A stretch of 48,317 bases of DNA from an uncultured Boseongicola sp. GTDB taxonomy: Bacteria; Pseudomonadota; Alphaproteobacteria; Rhodobacterales; Rhodobacteraceae. A model generated the notes under the pieces. The model was not told the DNA's origin. It ran no database searches and saw nothing but the letters and a program-made list of their open reading frames with translations. Each line of letters opens with the position of its first letter. The stretch's first letter is position 1. This document shows positions 1 to 9,625 of this stretch, one piece after another. Location: positions 1 through 48,317 of the forward strand of contig CAJQNG010000034.1 of the NCBI GenBank assembly GCA_905479635.1. Direction: 5' to 3'. The translations under genes were made by a program, and so were the position numbers.

Positions 1-1590
1 CTCGAAGCCCTCGGTCACGATACGTGAGCGGCGCGCGGTGCCGCGACGGCCGTTCGAAACGTTGTACATCGCCTGCTGGATAATCCGCAGATGCCCGGAA
101 TTGACGCTCAGCGGTGCGGGAGCTTCAATCGGTTTGTCGACCCCATTGATCGACTTCACCAGCCCGGGCATCACCGCTTTCCCGCTCGCGATCCGCGCGG
201 TCATCACCGCAAGCTGAAGCGGCGAGGTCAGCACATCGCCCTGCCCGATCGCTGTATTCAGCGTTTCGCCAGGGAACCACTGCTCTCCCCGGACCTGAGC
301 TTTCCATTTGGTCGACGGTACGATGCCTTCTCGCACAGCCGATAAGGGCAAATCAAAGCGCTCACCCAAGCCAAACTCGTGGCAAAGAGCTGCCAGATTA
401 TCGATCCCGGTGCGTTGGGCTGCTTCATAGAAATAGACGTCGCACGACTGCGTAATCGCCGTATCAAGATCGACCCGACCGTGCCCGCCGCGCTTCCAGC
501 AGTGGAACCGGCGGCCGCCGAAAGCCATGTACCCGGGACACCAGACGGTCTCCTTGGGGCCAATGACGTTGTGACGAAGGGCGGCAAGCCCAGTCATCAT
601 TTTGAACGTGGACCCCGGAGGATAAAGCCCCTGAACCGCCTTATTGAACAGCGGGCGATACTTGTTTTCGGTTAACAAGCTGTAATTTTTTGTCGAAATC
701 CCGCGCACAAAAAGATCAGGATCAAAAGATGGCGAGGATGCCATAGCGACCAGATCGCCGGTCTCGATATCTATCACGACGGCACCAGCGCTTTCAGTCG
801 CAAGCCTTGCCTGCGCAAAATTCTGCAGCCCGTGATCAATTGTGAGCTGCAGGTCGGTGCCGGGTGTATACTCTTCGCGGCCCAGTTCACGCATGACGCG
901 CCCAGCGGCATTCACTTCGATGCGCTTGGTGCCGGCCCGACCGCGCAATTCGGCCTCAAGCTTTGTCTCGACGCCGATTTTTCCAATCTGGAATTTCGGT
1001 ATCTGCAAAAGAGGATCAGGGCTTTGAAGCTTAGACAGATCATAGTCACTGACCGGTCCGACATAGCCAACGATGTGGGCAAAATCCGCGCCAAGCGGAT
1101 ACTCTCGTGACAGCCCGACGTCCGGCGTGACACCCGGAAGCGCGGGCGCATTGACCGCGACTTCGGCGACATCTTCCCAAGACAACCGATCCGCAATCGT
1201 CACTGGAACAAATGGACTGCGTCGGTACATCTCGCGCAGAGATTTCTCCAGCTCATCTTCGTCCAAAGTTACGAGTTGGCGCAACTTCGCGATGGTCTCA
1301 TCTACATTCGGGACGTCTTCGCGCACAATAACGATGCGGTAGTTCTGCGTGTTGGTGGCGATCGGCACGCCGTTGCGATCATATATGATCCCGCGCGACG
1401 GCGGGATAAGGCGCATGTTCACCCGATTCTCTTCCGCGAGAAGGCGGTAGTTATCGGCCTCTTCGACCTGCATCTGACGCATCCGTAGGCCGAGAACAGA
1501 CATGAACCCCAGCTGAAGCCCGGCTAAAACAAGACCGCGACGGGTCACCCGGCCCGCGCTTTCCTCAGTTTCTTTCGATGACTTTTTCAT
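1..1590 (-). CDS. mrdA: Penicillin-binding protein 2, 5' part (C-terminus outside window)
   Basis: Transpeptidase that cross-links peptidoglycan during side-wall elongation, acting in the periplasm with the MreBCD/RodA complex. The minus-strand frame is open from the ATG at 1590 to base 1, giving about 530 residues; PBP2 proteins usually have about 600-650. A membrane segment near residues 15-35 is followed by the dimerisation domain. The transpeptidase domain shows the catalytic S-T-F-K at about residues 327-330 (codons near 612-601) and an S-C-D in the SxN/SxD position at about 382-384. The KTG motif would lie just beyond the left edge. The start overlaps the mreD stop as ATGA, which indicates translational coupling at the end of mreBCD. 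The gene is cut by the window, not broken. Confidence 0.95.
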   Translation of the reverse strand, partial: MKKSSKETEESAGRVTRRGLVLAGLQLGFMSVLGLRMRQMQVEEADNYRLLAEENRVNMRLIPPSRGIIYDRNGVPIATNTQNYRIVIVREDVPNVDETIAKLRQLVTLDEDELEKSLREMYRRSPFVPVTIADRLSWEDVAEVAVNAPALPGVTPDVGLSREYPLGADFAHIVGYVGPVSDYDLSKLQSPDPLLQIPKFQIGKIGVETKLEAELRGRAGTKRIEVNAAGRVMRELGREEYTPGTDLQLTIDHGLQNFAQARLATESAGAVVIDIETGDLVAMASSPSFDPDLFVRGISTKNYSLLTENKYRPLFNKAVQGLYPPGSTFKMMTGLAALRHNVIGPKETVWCPGYMAFGGRRFHCWKRGGHGRVDLDTAITQSCDVYFYEAAQRTGIDNLAALCHEFGLGERFDLPLSAVREGIVPSTKWKAQVRGEQWFPGETLNTAIGQGDVLTSPLQLAVMTARIASGKAVMPGLVKSINGVDKPIEAPAPLSVNSGHLRIIQQAMYNVSNGRRGTARRSRIVTEGFE

Positions 1591-2126
1591 TGCCTGTGCC
1601 CCAAACGGTCAACTTCGCCCGGTGCAATCTTTCTAATCCCTATGGCGCGGGCTGCAAGAACGACAACGATCGGGTAAACAAGAAGTGTGGTAATGAGGCG
1701 TATCAACGTCAGACCGAGGCCCGGCTGATCGACAACAAAAACCGCCAGGACCAAGGTATTTGCGAGGAACATGGCGGTAATAATGGCCGAAACAGTCAGC
1801 CATTCCGTTAAAAATCCGCTGTCACGCAGCATAAAAGACCGGCGCCGCAACGCCTCAAGTCCGATCACCGCCAATGCGGTCCAAAGCCCAGGCGGGCGCA
1901 TGAAAAGCATGTCAGCTATCAAAAAAACCGCCGCCACCATCGCCACCGGCAGATAGTCGGGCCGCCGGACGATCCATGCACAGGCCATAAGCACAAGAAT
2001 ATCCGGCCCCGGGAAGCGACCGGGACCAGGGTGAAGCGGCAGCAGTTTTGCAAATACAACAAGTGCGGCAAGGGCGAGAAACACACCCCGATACGTCCAG
2101 CGACCGGCATGGGTGATTTCAGCCAT
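1587..2126 (-). CDS. mreD: Rod shape-determining protein MreD
   Basis: Small inner-membrane protein of the elongasome that links MreC and MreB to the PBP2/RodA machinery. The 179-residue product is mostly hydrophobic, with about five membrane segments, a length and layout typical of MreD. Two starts overlap the end of mreC: GTG at 2129 and ATG at 2126. I take the ATG because the product then begins MAEITHAG. Its stop overlaps the mrdA start. MreD is poorly conserved in sequence, so identification rests on position between mreC and mrdA plus topology. Confidence 0.9.
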   Translation of the reverse strand: MAEITHAGRWTYRGVFLALAALVVFAKLLPLHPGPGRFPGPDILVLMACAWIVRRPDYLPVAMVAAVFLIADMLFMRPPGLWTALAVIGLEALRRRSFMLRDSGFLTEWLTVSAIITAMFLANTLVLAVFVVDQPGLGLTLIRLITTLLVYPIVVVLAARAIGIRKIAPGEVDRLGHRQ

Positions 2127-3033
2127 CACTTAAGTCCTCGCTGACAGGCATCATGGCCGCAGCTTCTGGTAAAAGCGGACCGATCAACGCGGCGTCTCCC
2201 CCAATGACTTCGGCTGGACGGCTGCGCAGGACCCGTAAAAATTCCAACCGCTCGTAATCGGCCGAAAGACGCAGACGCAATCGCCCGTCACGCGATAAGA
2301 CGACGCTCCCAACCAAAAGCCCGGACGGGAATACGCCGCCGTCACCAGATGACACAACCCGGTCACCCGGGCGGACCTCTTCAGGTTCTTCGATGAATTC
2401 AAGCACGGGCAGGGTCGAATTATCGCCCGACAGCATCCCTTGCTGGCCGGAAGGTTGGATCGTAACCGGCACGCGGCTTGCGCTGTCGGTCAAAAGCAAC
2501 ACGCGGCTGGATCGTTGCCCAACGCCGGAAATCCGCCCGACAAGCCCTAACCCGTCCGTTACCGCCCAGCCGTCCTTGATCCCGTCTCGTCCCGCGCCGA
2601 CGTTCAGCAAAATTGATTGGCGGAACGGCGAGCCACTGTCGGCAAGCACCTGTCCGGTGACCACGGTCAGCGCCGGATCAAGTCGCACTTTGTTCAGATC
2701 AAGAAGCTTGGCATTCTCTTGTTCAAGCTGAAGAGCGGCTTCTTTCCAGGCCTTCATCTGCTGTAATTCGCGACGCAAATCTTGGTTTTGCTGCTGTAGT
2801 CGCGCGTAAGACTGCACGCCCTCGACCAGTTCGACGGTCTTGGTGACCGGCACAAAAGCCCAATCCATTTGAGGAACCACGGCATCAACCAAAGCGGCGC
2901 GAAAGCGCTCGGCGCGCGGGCTGTCGATTCGCCACAAAACGAAGACAGCGAATAGAATCAGCACCAGCCCACCGACGAAAAACCGTCGAAGGGGGCGTGC
3001 AAATTCCTCAGATGAACCGCTTTGGCGTGCCAC
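2119..3033 (-). CDS. mreC: Rod shape-determining protein MreC
   Basis: Periplasmic scaffold of the elongasome, anchored by one N-terminal membrane helix. The 304-residue product has a short cytoplasmic tail, a membrane segment at about residues 18-35, a coiled coil at about 65-110 rich in Q, L and E, and a beta-rich domain to about 270 with the usual G-x-V-G-R-I region (GLVGRISGVG). Translation starts at a GTG (3033). It is 71 bp downstream of mreB and its 3' end overlaps the start of mreD, so it belongs to the same operon. Confidence 0.95.
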   Translation of the reverse strand: MARQSGSSEEFARPLRRFFVGGLVLILFAVFVLWRIDSPRAERFRAALVDAVVPQMDWAFVPVTKTVELVEGVQSYARLQQQNQDLRRELQQMKAWKEAALQLEQENAKLLDLNKVRLDPALTVVTGQVLADSGSPFRQSILLNVGAGRDGIKDGWAVTDGLGLVGRISGVGQRSSRVLLLTDSASRVPVTIQPSGQQGMLSGDNSTLPVLEFIEEPEEVRPGDRVVSSGDGGVFPSGLLVGSVVLSRDGRLRLRLSADYERLEFLRVLRSRPAEVIGGDAALIGPLLPEAAAMMPVSEDLSDG

Positions 3034-3104
3034 GTCGTTTCCTGGTCCGTCCCCCGGGGTGCGAGACTACCACGATCTGTGGAAAACTCGGAACCCCGAG
3101 TATG

Positions 3105-4445
<1,341 letters not shown>

Positions 4446-4449
<4 letters not shown>

Positions 4450-5884
4450 AGTGTCGGACGATTCTCATCGGGATCACGGGAATAGCCCTCTGCCTGTTGG
4501 CGGGGATTGCCGCCCTGCCCAAGCTTGAGCGGGTGTTTTTGGAGCGCGCGGGCGCTCAAGGCGAAGCAACTTTGCGAATCGCTGTTGAAGGTCTCGATGC
4601 GACGCTTGATCGCTTTCAGCCCTTGCCGAAACTTCTGGCGGAACGTCAAAGCCTGATCAGCCTGCTGAAAGAGCCCACCAATCAGGGCCTCTACCCTTTG
4701 TGAACGAGCAACTGCGCCTGACTGCGATGAGCCTTGGGGTCTTCGACGTCTATCTTATGGATATTTGCGGCACCACAATCGCTGCGAGTTCTTATCGCAA
4801 AGAGCGCTCATTTGTCGGGCGCAGCTTCGACTGTCGTCCCTATTTCGTCCAAGCCGTGGAAGGTGGTCTTGGGCGTTATTTCGCGATGGGCACCACAAGT
4901 GGCGAGCGCGGGTATTTCTTCGCCGCCCCGGTCATGGACAACAGGCGTATCCTTGGTGTCATTGCGATCAAGTTCAACGTGAAGCCCTTTGAAGAAGCCT
5001 GGAGCGGCGGCGCCAGTGACATTATCGTAACCGACCTTTCCGACATCATCTTTATGTCAAAGCGGGAAGACTGGCATTTCAGAACGCTGGCGCCACTTCG
5101 GGGCAAAGTCTTCAATTTGATCGCCGAAACACGCCAGTATCCGCTGGACCGCTTGCTTCGGCTTGATGTTGAACGCACGGCGATCAACAGTTTTTTTGAA
5201 TTGATCTCCATCGACGGCGCAGACTTCGTGCTCAGTGCGCAGACCCTGCCAGATGTTGGCTGGAAGGTCTTGCACCAGATACCTGCAGGCCCTGCCCGCA
5301 CACAGGCGGTTTTTGTGTTTTCGCTGGCGGGGCTTTTAATTCTGCTCACCGTTCTTTCCGCCGCAATCGTCTTGCAACGCCGCCACCGGACGCGCGAGCG
5401 AATGGAAGAACAGGAGCGCGCAAATGAGGTGCTTGAACAGCTCGTGGTGCAACGCACGTCTGACCTCAATACGGCCAACGCCCAGTTGAAGCTTGAAGTG
5501 GCCGAGCGCACCGCAACCGAAGAACGCCTTCGGAGCACGCAAAAGGAGCTTATTCAGGCCGGCAAACTTGCGGCTTTGGGTCAGATGTCGGCGGCCCTCA
5601 GCCATGAGATTTATCAACCCCTAACGGCTATGAAGGCTTACGCTGACAACGCGGCGACGTTTCTCGACAGCAATCGTGTGAGTGACGCCCGCGAAAACGT
5701 GACGTGGATTTCAAAAATGGCCGACCGTATGGCTGCCTTGTCCGGGCACCTGCGGAACTTTGCGCGCCGCCCTAAAGACACTGTAGGTCTTGTCGATATT
5801 TTCCTTGTGCTGGATGACGCAATCGAGCTGATGGGCACCCGGCTGCGCGCGGTGAATTCAGAAGCGACCTTCTTTATCGCTTGA
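4446..5884 (+). pseudogene. dctB: Degenerate C4-dicarboxylate-type sensor kinase (DctB relic)
   Basis: Remnant of a DctB-like membrane histidine kinase that would have sensed a transported substrate and phosphorylated DctD. Still visible are the first membrane segment, the periplasmic sensor domain (RSFVGRSFDCRPYF, GERGYFFAAPV), the second membrane segment near 5310-5380, a coiled coil and the H-box. Lesions: (1) no start codon before the first membrane segment; (2) a one-base loss near 4690-4700, so the frame ending YPL-stop continues in another frame as NEQLRLTA; (3) the H-box reads SHEIYQPL where the family has SHEINQPL (Tyr codon 5612-5614); (4) the frame runs into dctD sequence near 5865-5872, so the whole ATPase domain is gone. 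Several independent lesions make sequencing error an unlikely sole cause. Confidence 0.88.
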
Positions 5885-6313
5885 ATGTTGTCACAATACG
5901 CTTGCCAAATCTGTCTGAACGACGCGAAGACATCCCTCGCCTGTTTGTGCAACGCGTCGAAGAGGCGTCAATTCGTTACAAGCGCCCCGCACCAACACTT
6001 CCCGGCGCGGTCCTAAGCCGCATCAGCGCCCGTGAGTGGCCCAGCAATGTCCGCGAACTGAGGAACGCCGCCGATCGCTTTGCGCTAGGGCTTGATCTCG
6101 ACATCGGGGGCGCGAAAGCCGGCGAGGGGCGCACCCCTTTCGGGTCAGTTGGCGACCTATGAGAAAAGTCTGATCGCCGCGGCCATCACCAGTCAGGGCG
6201 GAAGTCTGAAGGCGACCTACCAGTCGCTTGGGCTGTCGCGCCGTTCCCTTTATGAAAAGACGCAAAAGCACGGGTTGTCCCAGCAGGATTTTATTGACGA
6301 CGACACAGATTAG
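5869..6313 (+). pseudogene. dctD: Degenerate sigma-54 response regulator (DctD 3' relic)
   Basis: C-terminal remnant of a DctD-like NtrC-family activator. It begins inside the AAA+ domain at LYRLNVVTI, continues through LSERREDIPRLF and WPSNVRELRNAADRF, and ends with the Fis-like helix-turn-helix region (SQGGSLKATYQSLGLSRRSL). A frame change near 6126-6140, in a G/C-rich run, separates the AAA+ end from the DNA-binding part. The receiver domain, Walker A, GAFTGA loop and Walker B are absent. Joined directly to the dctB relic, it implies one deletion across the 3' half of dctB and the 5' half of dctD, roughly 1.3-1.5 kb judged from usual family lengths. Confidence 0.87.
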
Positions 6314-6351
6314 GGTCGGATGGGCGGATTTGCGCACATTCAACGGACGAT

Positions 6352-6371
6352 TTGTGCCGGTTTCTGCACAA
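6352..6371. promoter_or_regulatory. Inverted repeat upstream of TAXI binding protein gene
   Basis: TTGTGC (6352-6357) and GCACAA (6366-6371) form a 6-bp inverted repeat with an 8-bp spacer. It lies about 160 bp upstream of the solute-binding protein gene and just after the dctD relic, where a DctD-type upstream activating site would be expected. I did not find a good -24/-12 sigma-54 promoter, so the role is a guess. Confidence 0.25.
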
Positions 6372-6528
6372 GCCGCGCAAGGCGCACGCCTGTTTGCGCA
6401 AACGCTTAAACGACATCCCTTGCGCTTTACCTCCCCCCTGCAGCACTAGTTCGCTTAATGATGCACCTTTCGGGTCGGCATTTGGGAGAGGCCAGCCGCT
6501 ACGACTGGCCATCACGGGAGGATACCGT

Positions 6529-7515
6529 ATGAAAGACGTCGCACTGACGGCAGTTGCCGTCGCATTGACCACGACAGTTGCCTACGCAGACGGCCACGTC
6601 GACAAGACCGGCTGGCCTGAAAGCTTTACCGTTGGAACCGCGTCACAGGGCGGAACCTACTTCGCCTATGGTTCAGGCTGGGCCAACCTTGTTGCGAACG
6701 AACTTGGCCTTTCTGGCGGTGGCGAAGTCACTGGCGGACCGATGCAGAACATGGCGCTGGTTCACACAGGTGACGCGCAATTCGGCATGACAACAATGGG
6801 TCCTGCTGCAGAATCGCTTGCTGGCACCAACCCAAATGCACCCGGCCTGCAAATGTCCGGAGCGTGCGCGATGTTCCCGATGTATCAGACTCCGTTCTCC
6901 GTGACGGCTCTGGCGTCGTCCGGCATCACCACGATCGCAGATATTCCTGCCGGAGCGAAAATTGGTTTCGGCCCGGCGGATTCGACGTCTGACACCTACT
7001 TCCCGCGCATGATGGAAACGCTTGGCGTTGACTTCGAGCGTCGCAACGGCGGTTGGACTGACCTTGGCAGCCAGCTTCAGGACGGTCTTTTGGATGTCAT
7101 CGCATTTGCAGCAGGCGTTCCGGTTCCTGCCGTAAGCCAGCTTGAAGTTCAGACCGACGTGAACATCATCGAGTTCACCGAGGCCGAGCAGGAGACTATT
7201 CTTGGAGCTTTCCAGGTAAGCCAGTTCGACATTGCATCCAGCACATATACCTCGCTGGACGCCGACGCGCGTTCGGTCAGCATGTGGAACTTCGCGATCG
7301 CAAACTGCGACCTGCCTGATAGCTTCGTAGAAGCCGTTGTTGATGTCGTCATGTCGGACAACGCCCGCATGCAGAACATCCACAAGGCAGCCCGGTCTAC
7401 AGTGCCTGCGAACTACGACAAAAATGGCGTTCTGAAGTGGCACCCGGGTGCGGCCAAATGGTTCAAAGAAAACGCCGGGGCCGATATCCCTGACGACATG
7501 ATCCACGGAATGTAA
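6529..7515 (+). CDS. TRAP transporter solute receptor, TAXI family
   Basis: Periplasmic binding protein that hands a substrate to a TRAP-type secondary transporter. The 328-residue product has a signal peptide (cleavage likely after AYA, near residue 20) and the TAXI-family beginning FTVGTASQGGTYFAYG, followed by GGPMQNMALVHTGDAQFG and IPAGAKIGFGPADSTSDTY. The start at 6529 is chosen for its ribosome-binding site GGGAGG and signal peptide; a longer frame opens at 6352 but has neither. The gene looks intact, while the permease downstream and the sensor pair upstream are broken. Substrate cannot be read from sequence; TAXI proteins are often linked to carboxylates or glutamate-like compounds. 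Confidence 0.93.
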   Translation: MKDVALTAVAVALTTTVAYADGHVDKTGWPESFTVGTASQGGTYFAYGSGWANLVANELGLSGGGEVTGGPMQNMALVHTGDAQFGMTTMGPAAESLAGTNPNAPGLQMSGACAMFPMYQTPFSVTALASSGITTIADIPAGAKIGFGPADSTSDTYFPRMMETLGVDFERRNGGWTDLGSQLQDGLLDVIAFAAGVPVPAVSQLEVQTDVNIIEFTEAEQETILGAFQVSQFDIASSTYTSLDADARSVSMWNFAIANCDLPDSFVEAVVDVVMSDNARMQNIHKAARSTVPANYDKNGVLKWHPGAAKWFKENAGADIPDDMIHGM

Positions 7516-7524
7516 GGAAAGGTT

Positions 7525-7547
7525 TCGCCGCGCCTTTGGCGCGGCGA
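7525..7547 (+). terminator. Perfect hairpin between TAXI receptor and permease relic
   Basis: A 10-bp perfect stem (7525-7534 with 7538-7547) closes a TTT loop ten bases after the receptor stop. No T-run follows, so it fits an intercistronic hairpin that protects the abundant receptor mRNA or thins read-through into the permease, rather than a full terminator. Confidence 0.6.
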
Positions 7548-7699
7548 TCCACCGCGGGCGTCGCCCCCGGAGCCCCAGAGAATTTCCACCAAGAAGAAGA
7601 CTGACACGAACCGGTGTTGCGCTAGTGTGGCGCCAAATAACGAAGCTATGCCGGGCGGGGACCCCCTGAACCGATACATCCGCACAAATCAAAGGACCC

Positions 7700-8298
7700 G
7701 TGATCGCAGAGGGCGTTGACGAGGAGCCGGTTGAGGCGAACCGACGCCTGTTTGAGGGTTGGCATTTGACCCTTATGGCACGTCTGGCCGCATTTTACGC
7801 CGCCTTCCACATGGCCGCCCTGAACGGTTTGTCGATCTCAGAGTGGACCGGTATCACCATCCCATTCCTACCAACGCTCCCTCTTGAGACATGGAATTTC
7901 CGGATTGTGCACGTTGCGGGCGCCCTGTGTCCGGCGCGAACCCAATGGAAACCAGCGTTGCCAGCTTCAAAATAGGCATCGCGGCCTTCATTGTCCCGTT
8001 CATGTTCTTTTACAACGGTGCGATCCTGATCGACGGCACGTGGTTTGAAGTGATCCGGGCAGGTGCGACCGCAGTCTTCGGGGTCTACCTTTTGTCTTCC
8101 GGCGCGCAGGGTTGGTTCATGGGCGGAATGACCGCTTGGTTCATTCGCTTGGCTCTGCTTCTTGCAGCACTCTGCATGATTGCAGGTGGGCTTGTGACTG
8201 ACCTGATCGGGATCGGCCTGACCGCGGCGACCTACTTTGTGCAAAAGGTATTCAAGCCTTCGCCAGATGCGCAAATCCGGATGTCCGGCGCTGACTAA
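7700..8298 (+). pseudogene. TRAP transporter fused permease (TAXI type), internally deleted
   Basis: Remnant of the fused 4TM-12TM membrane subunit that should work with the TAXI receptor. The N-terminal piece from the GTG at 7700 (RRLFEGWHLTLMARLAAFYA to FRIVHVAGAL) is intact in style. From about 7917-7930 the homology jumps, in another frame, to the C-terminal end (SGANPMETS, then IAAFIVPFMFFYNGAIL) up to the stop at 8296-8298. Together about 75 plus 125 residues remain of a family usually several hundred residues long. The jump and frame change at one point indicate a single internal deletion. The product cannot be a working transporter. Confidence 0.87.
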
Positions 8299-8315
8299 GT
8301 CGCCGGCAACGGCCC

Positions 8316-9110
8316 TTAAAGAACGACGCGCGCTTGCCAATCGCGGGCGAGCGTCGCCACATCCGCGGCATTGGTCATCACGAAGGCCATTGATGTTTCG
8401 CACTCTACAAAGAGAACCGCCGCGCCATCGATATCGCCCGCAAACACAAGGCCACTCGGCCCTGTTTCGCCCTGAAAGAGCATGTCTTTCTTACTGAAAT
8501 ATCCATCAAGGAAAAGCGCGGCTTTGTTGCTCAGTCCAGCCACAATATCTTCTGGGCCGGATTGGTCCTTGACCTCTTCCCCTTCGATGAGGAGCCACGC
8601 GGTCGCCCGCGCACCCAGAGATTTAAGGTAGTCTGCAAGTTCCGCATCGGGATTTTCGCGGCCCGCTCCGGAAGCCGCAATTTGCCAGGCGCGCGCCAAG
8701 GGCCCAGACGGAACGCCAATGTCAGACGGAAAACCGTCACCCGACTGTCGACGACTTGAGATCGTCCAGACGTCCCCTGCTGCAAGCAAGCCAATCAAGA
8801 CATCGCGCAATTGACCAAGGGCTGGGTCTTCGGCATCCGCGATGGCCTTGCCAACAAGTCCGCCTGCCGCATCCCGCAACGGTGATGCGGCGACCAATGC
8901 CTGAAGCCGGCGGTTCGCAACCGCTATGAAAATTGATGTGTCGCCTTGAGTGAACCCCAGCTCACGCGGCAAGATCGTTTCGTCGATCTGTGAGACCACC
9001 GCCGCCAAAAGGCGCTCTGGCGTGCCGCGGATCGTCCGGCTTTCACCGGGGGCGCTCGCCCGTTGACGGAGTTTCGCCAACTTCGCTTCAAGCCGGGAGA
9101 AATCGTCCAC
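8316..9110 (-). CDS. Orphan protein, last gene of the kinase/dynamin operon
   Basis: Unrecognised 264-residue soluble protein with no signal peptide or membrane segment. It starts with a short charged helical stretch (about residues 1-20, LEAKLAKLRQRA) followed by mixed alpha/beta sequence. The C-terminal part, near residues 200-260 (GLVFAGDIDGAAVLFVEC), has a beta-strand pattern reminiscent of small regulatory folds, but I can name no family. The GTG start at 9110 follows the strong ribosome-binding site AAGGGGAG. It lies 16 bp behind the 125-residue gene and reads in the same direction as the GTPase genes, so a role with them is likely but inferred only from position. Confidence 0.8.
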   Translation of the reverse strand: MDDFSRLEAKLAKLRQRASAPGESRTIRGTPERLLAAVVSQIDETILPRELGFTQGDTSIFIAVANRRLQALVAASPLRDAAGGLVGKAIADAEDPALGQLRDVLIGLLAAGDVWTISSRRQSGDGFPSDIGVPSGPLARAWQIAASGAGRENPDAELADYLKSLGARATAWLLIEGEEVKDQSGPEDIVAGLSNKAALFLDGYFSKKDMLFQGETGPSGLVFAGDIDGAAVLFVECETSMAFVMTNAADVATLARDWQARVVL

Positions 9111-9126
9111 GCCGGTCTCCCCTTCC

Positions 9127-9504
9127 CTAAGCCTTGCTCATGATCGTGCTCAGCGTTGCTGTCCCACGGGCGACTACTTTCGCCAAATCAGCATCAGGTG
9201 CACAGAGACAGATTAGCGCTTCGCTTTGAGATTGCGAGGCCCGCAAATAGACCCGGACATCGACCGGGGTCATGGTGATCGCGGTTTGCGCTTTGGCTCC
9301 GTCCAGAAAGGTCCGCGCGCCCTCGGCAACCCCCCCATCCAAAACCGCTGCCGCCGTTTCGGTCAAGGCATCAAGTTCTTCCTGAGCATGGCGCGTTGAG
9401 GAACTGACACAAAGGATCATCGACGTGTTCAAATCAGCAAACGCCGCAAGGTCGCATCCTTCGACATCCGCTCTTAGCCCGTCCAATACCTCGGTGACGT
9501 CCAT
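9127..9504 (-). CDS. Small protein, possibly Roadblock/LC7-like
   Basis: 125-residue acidic soluble protein. Its pattern (helix, strand DLNTSMILCVSSS, long helix QEELDALTETAAAVLDG, two strands DVRVYLRAS and EALICLCAP, final helix) resembles the Roadblock/LC7 fold whose bacterial members such as MglB act on small GTPases. I base this on length and secondary-structure rhythm, not on a diagnostic motif. An alternative is an unrelated small adaptor. Start at the ATG 9504 behind AAGGGCGG. It is preceded by a 121-bp gap with a strong hairpin and followed after 16 bp by the orphan gene. Confidence 0.8.
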   Translation of the reverse strand: MDVTEVLDGLRADVEGCDLAAFADLNTSMILCVSSSTRHAQEELDALTETAAAVLDGGVAEGARTFLDGAKAQTAITMTPVDVRVYLRASQSQSEALICLCAPDADLAKVVARGTATLSTIMSKA

Positions 9505-9565
9505 TATCCGCCCTTTGTCGCGTCAACGCACAACCGCGCAGTACGCCAATACCTTAATGCGCAGC

Positions 9566-9596
9566 AAGACCGGCGGACGCAAGCCCCGCCGGTCTT
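9566..9596 (-). terminator. Strong hairpin inside the GTPase operon
   Basis: A perfect 11-bp stem (9566-9576 with 9586-9596) with a 9-base loop lies between the 409-residue GTPase gene and the small downstream gene. No clear T-run follows on the minus strand, so partial terminator, RNA processing or stability element are all possible. Confidence 0.5.
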
Positions 9597-9625
9597 TGCA
9601 AAAATGCTGACAAATGTGCTGTACC

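Noticed and set aside
6370-6400. Sigma-54 promoter (GG-N10-GC) before the TAXI receptor
   Set aside because: No GG and GC pair with the right spacing was found among the GC-rich repeats.
6352-6528. Longer N-terminus for the TAXI receptor
   Set aside because: The extension is Arg/Cys-rich, lacks a ribosome-binding site and would bury the signal peptide.
6673-7692. 339-codon frame antisense to the TAXI receptor
   Set aside because: The receptor on the plus strand has a signal peptide, ribosome-binding site and family motifs.
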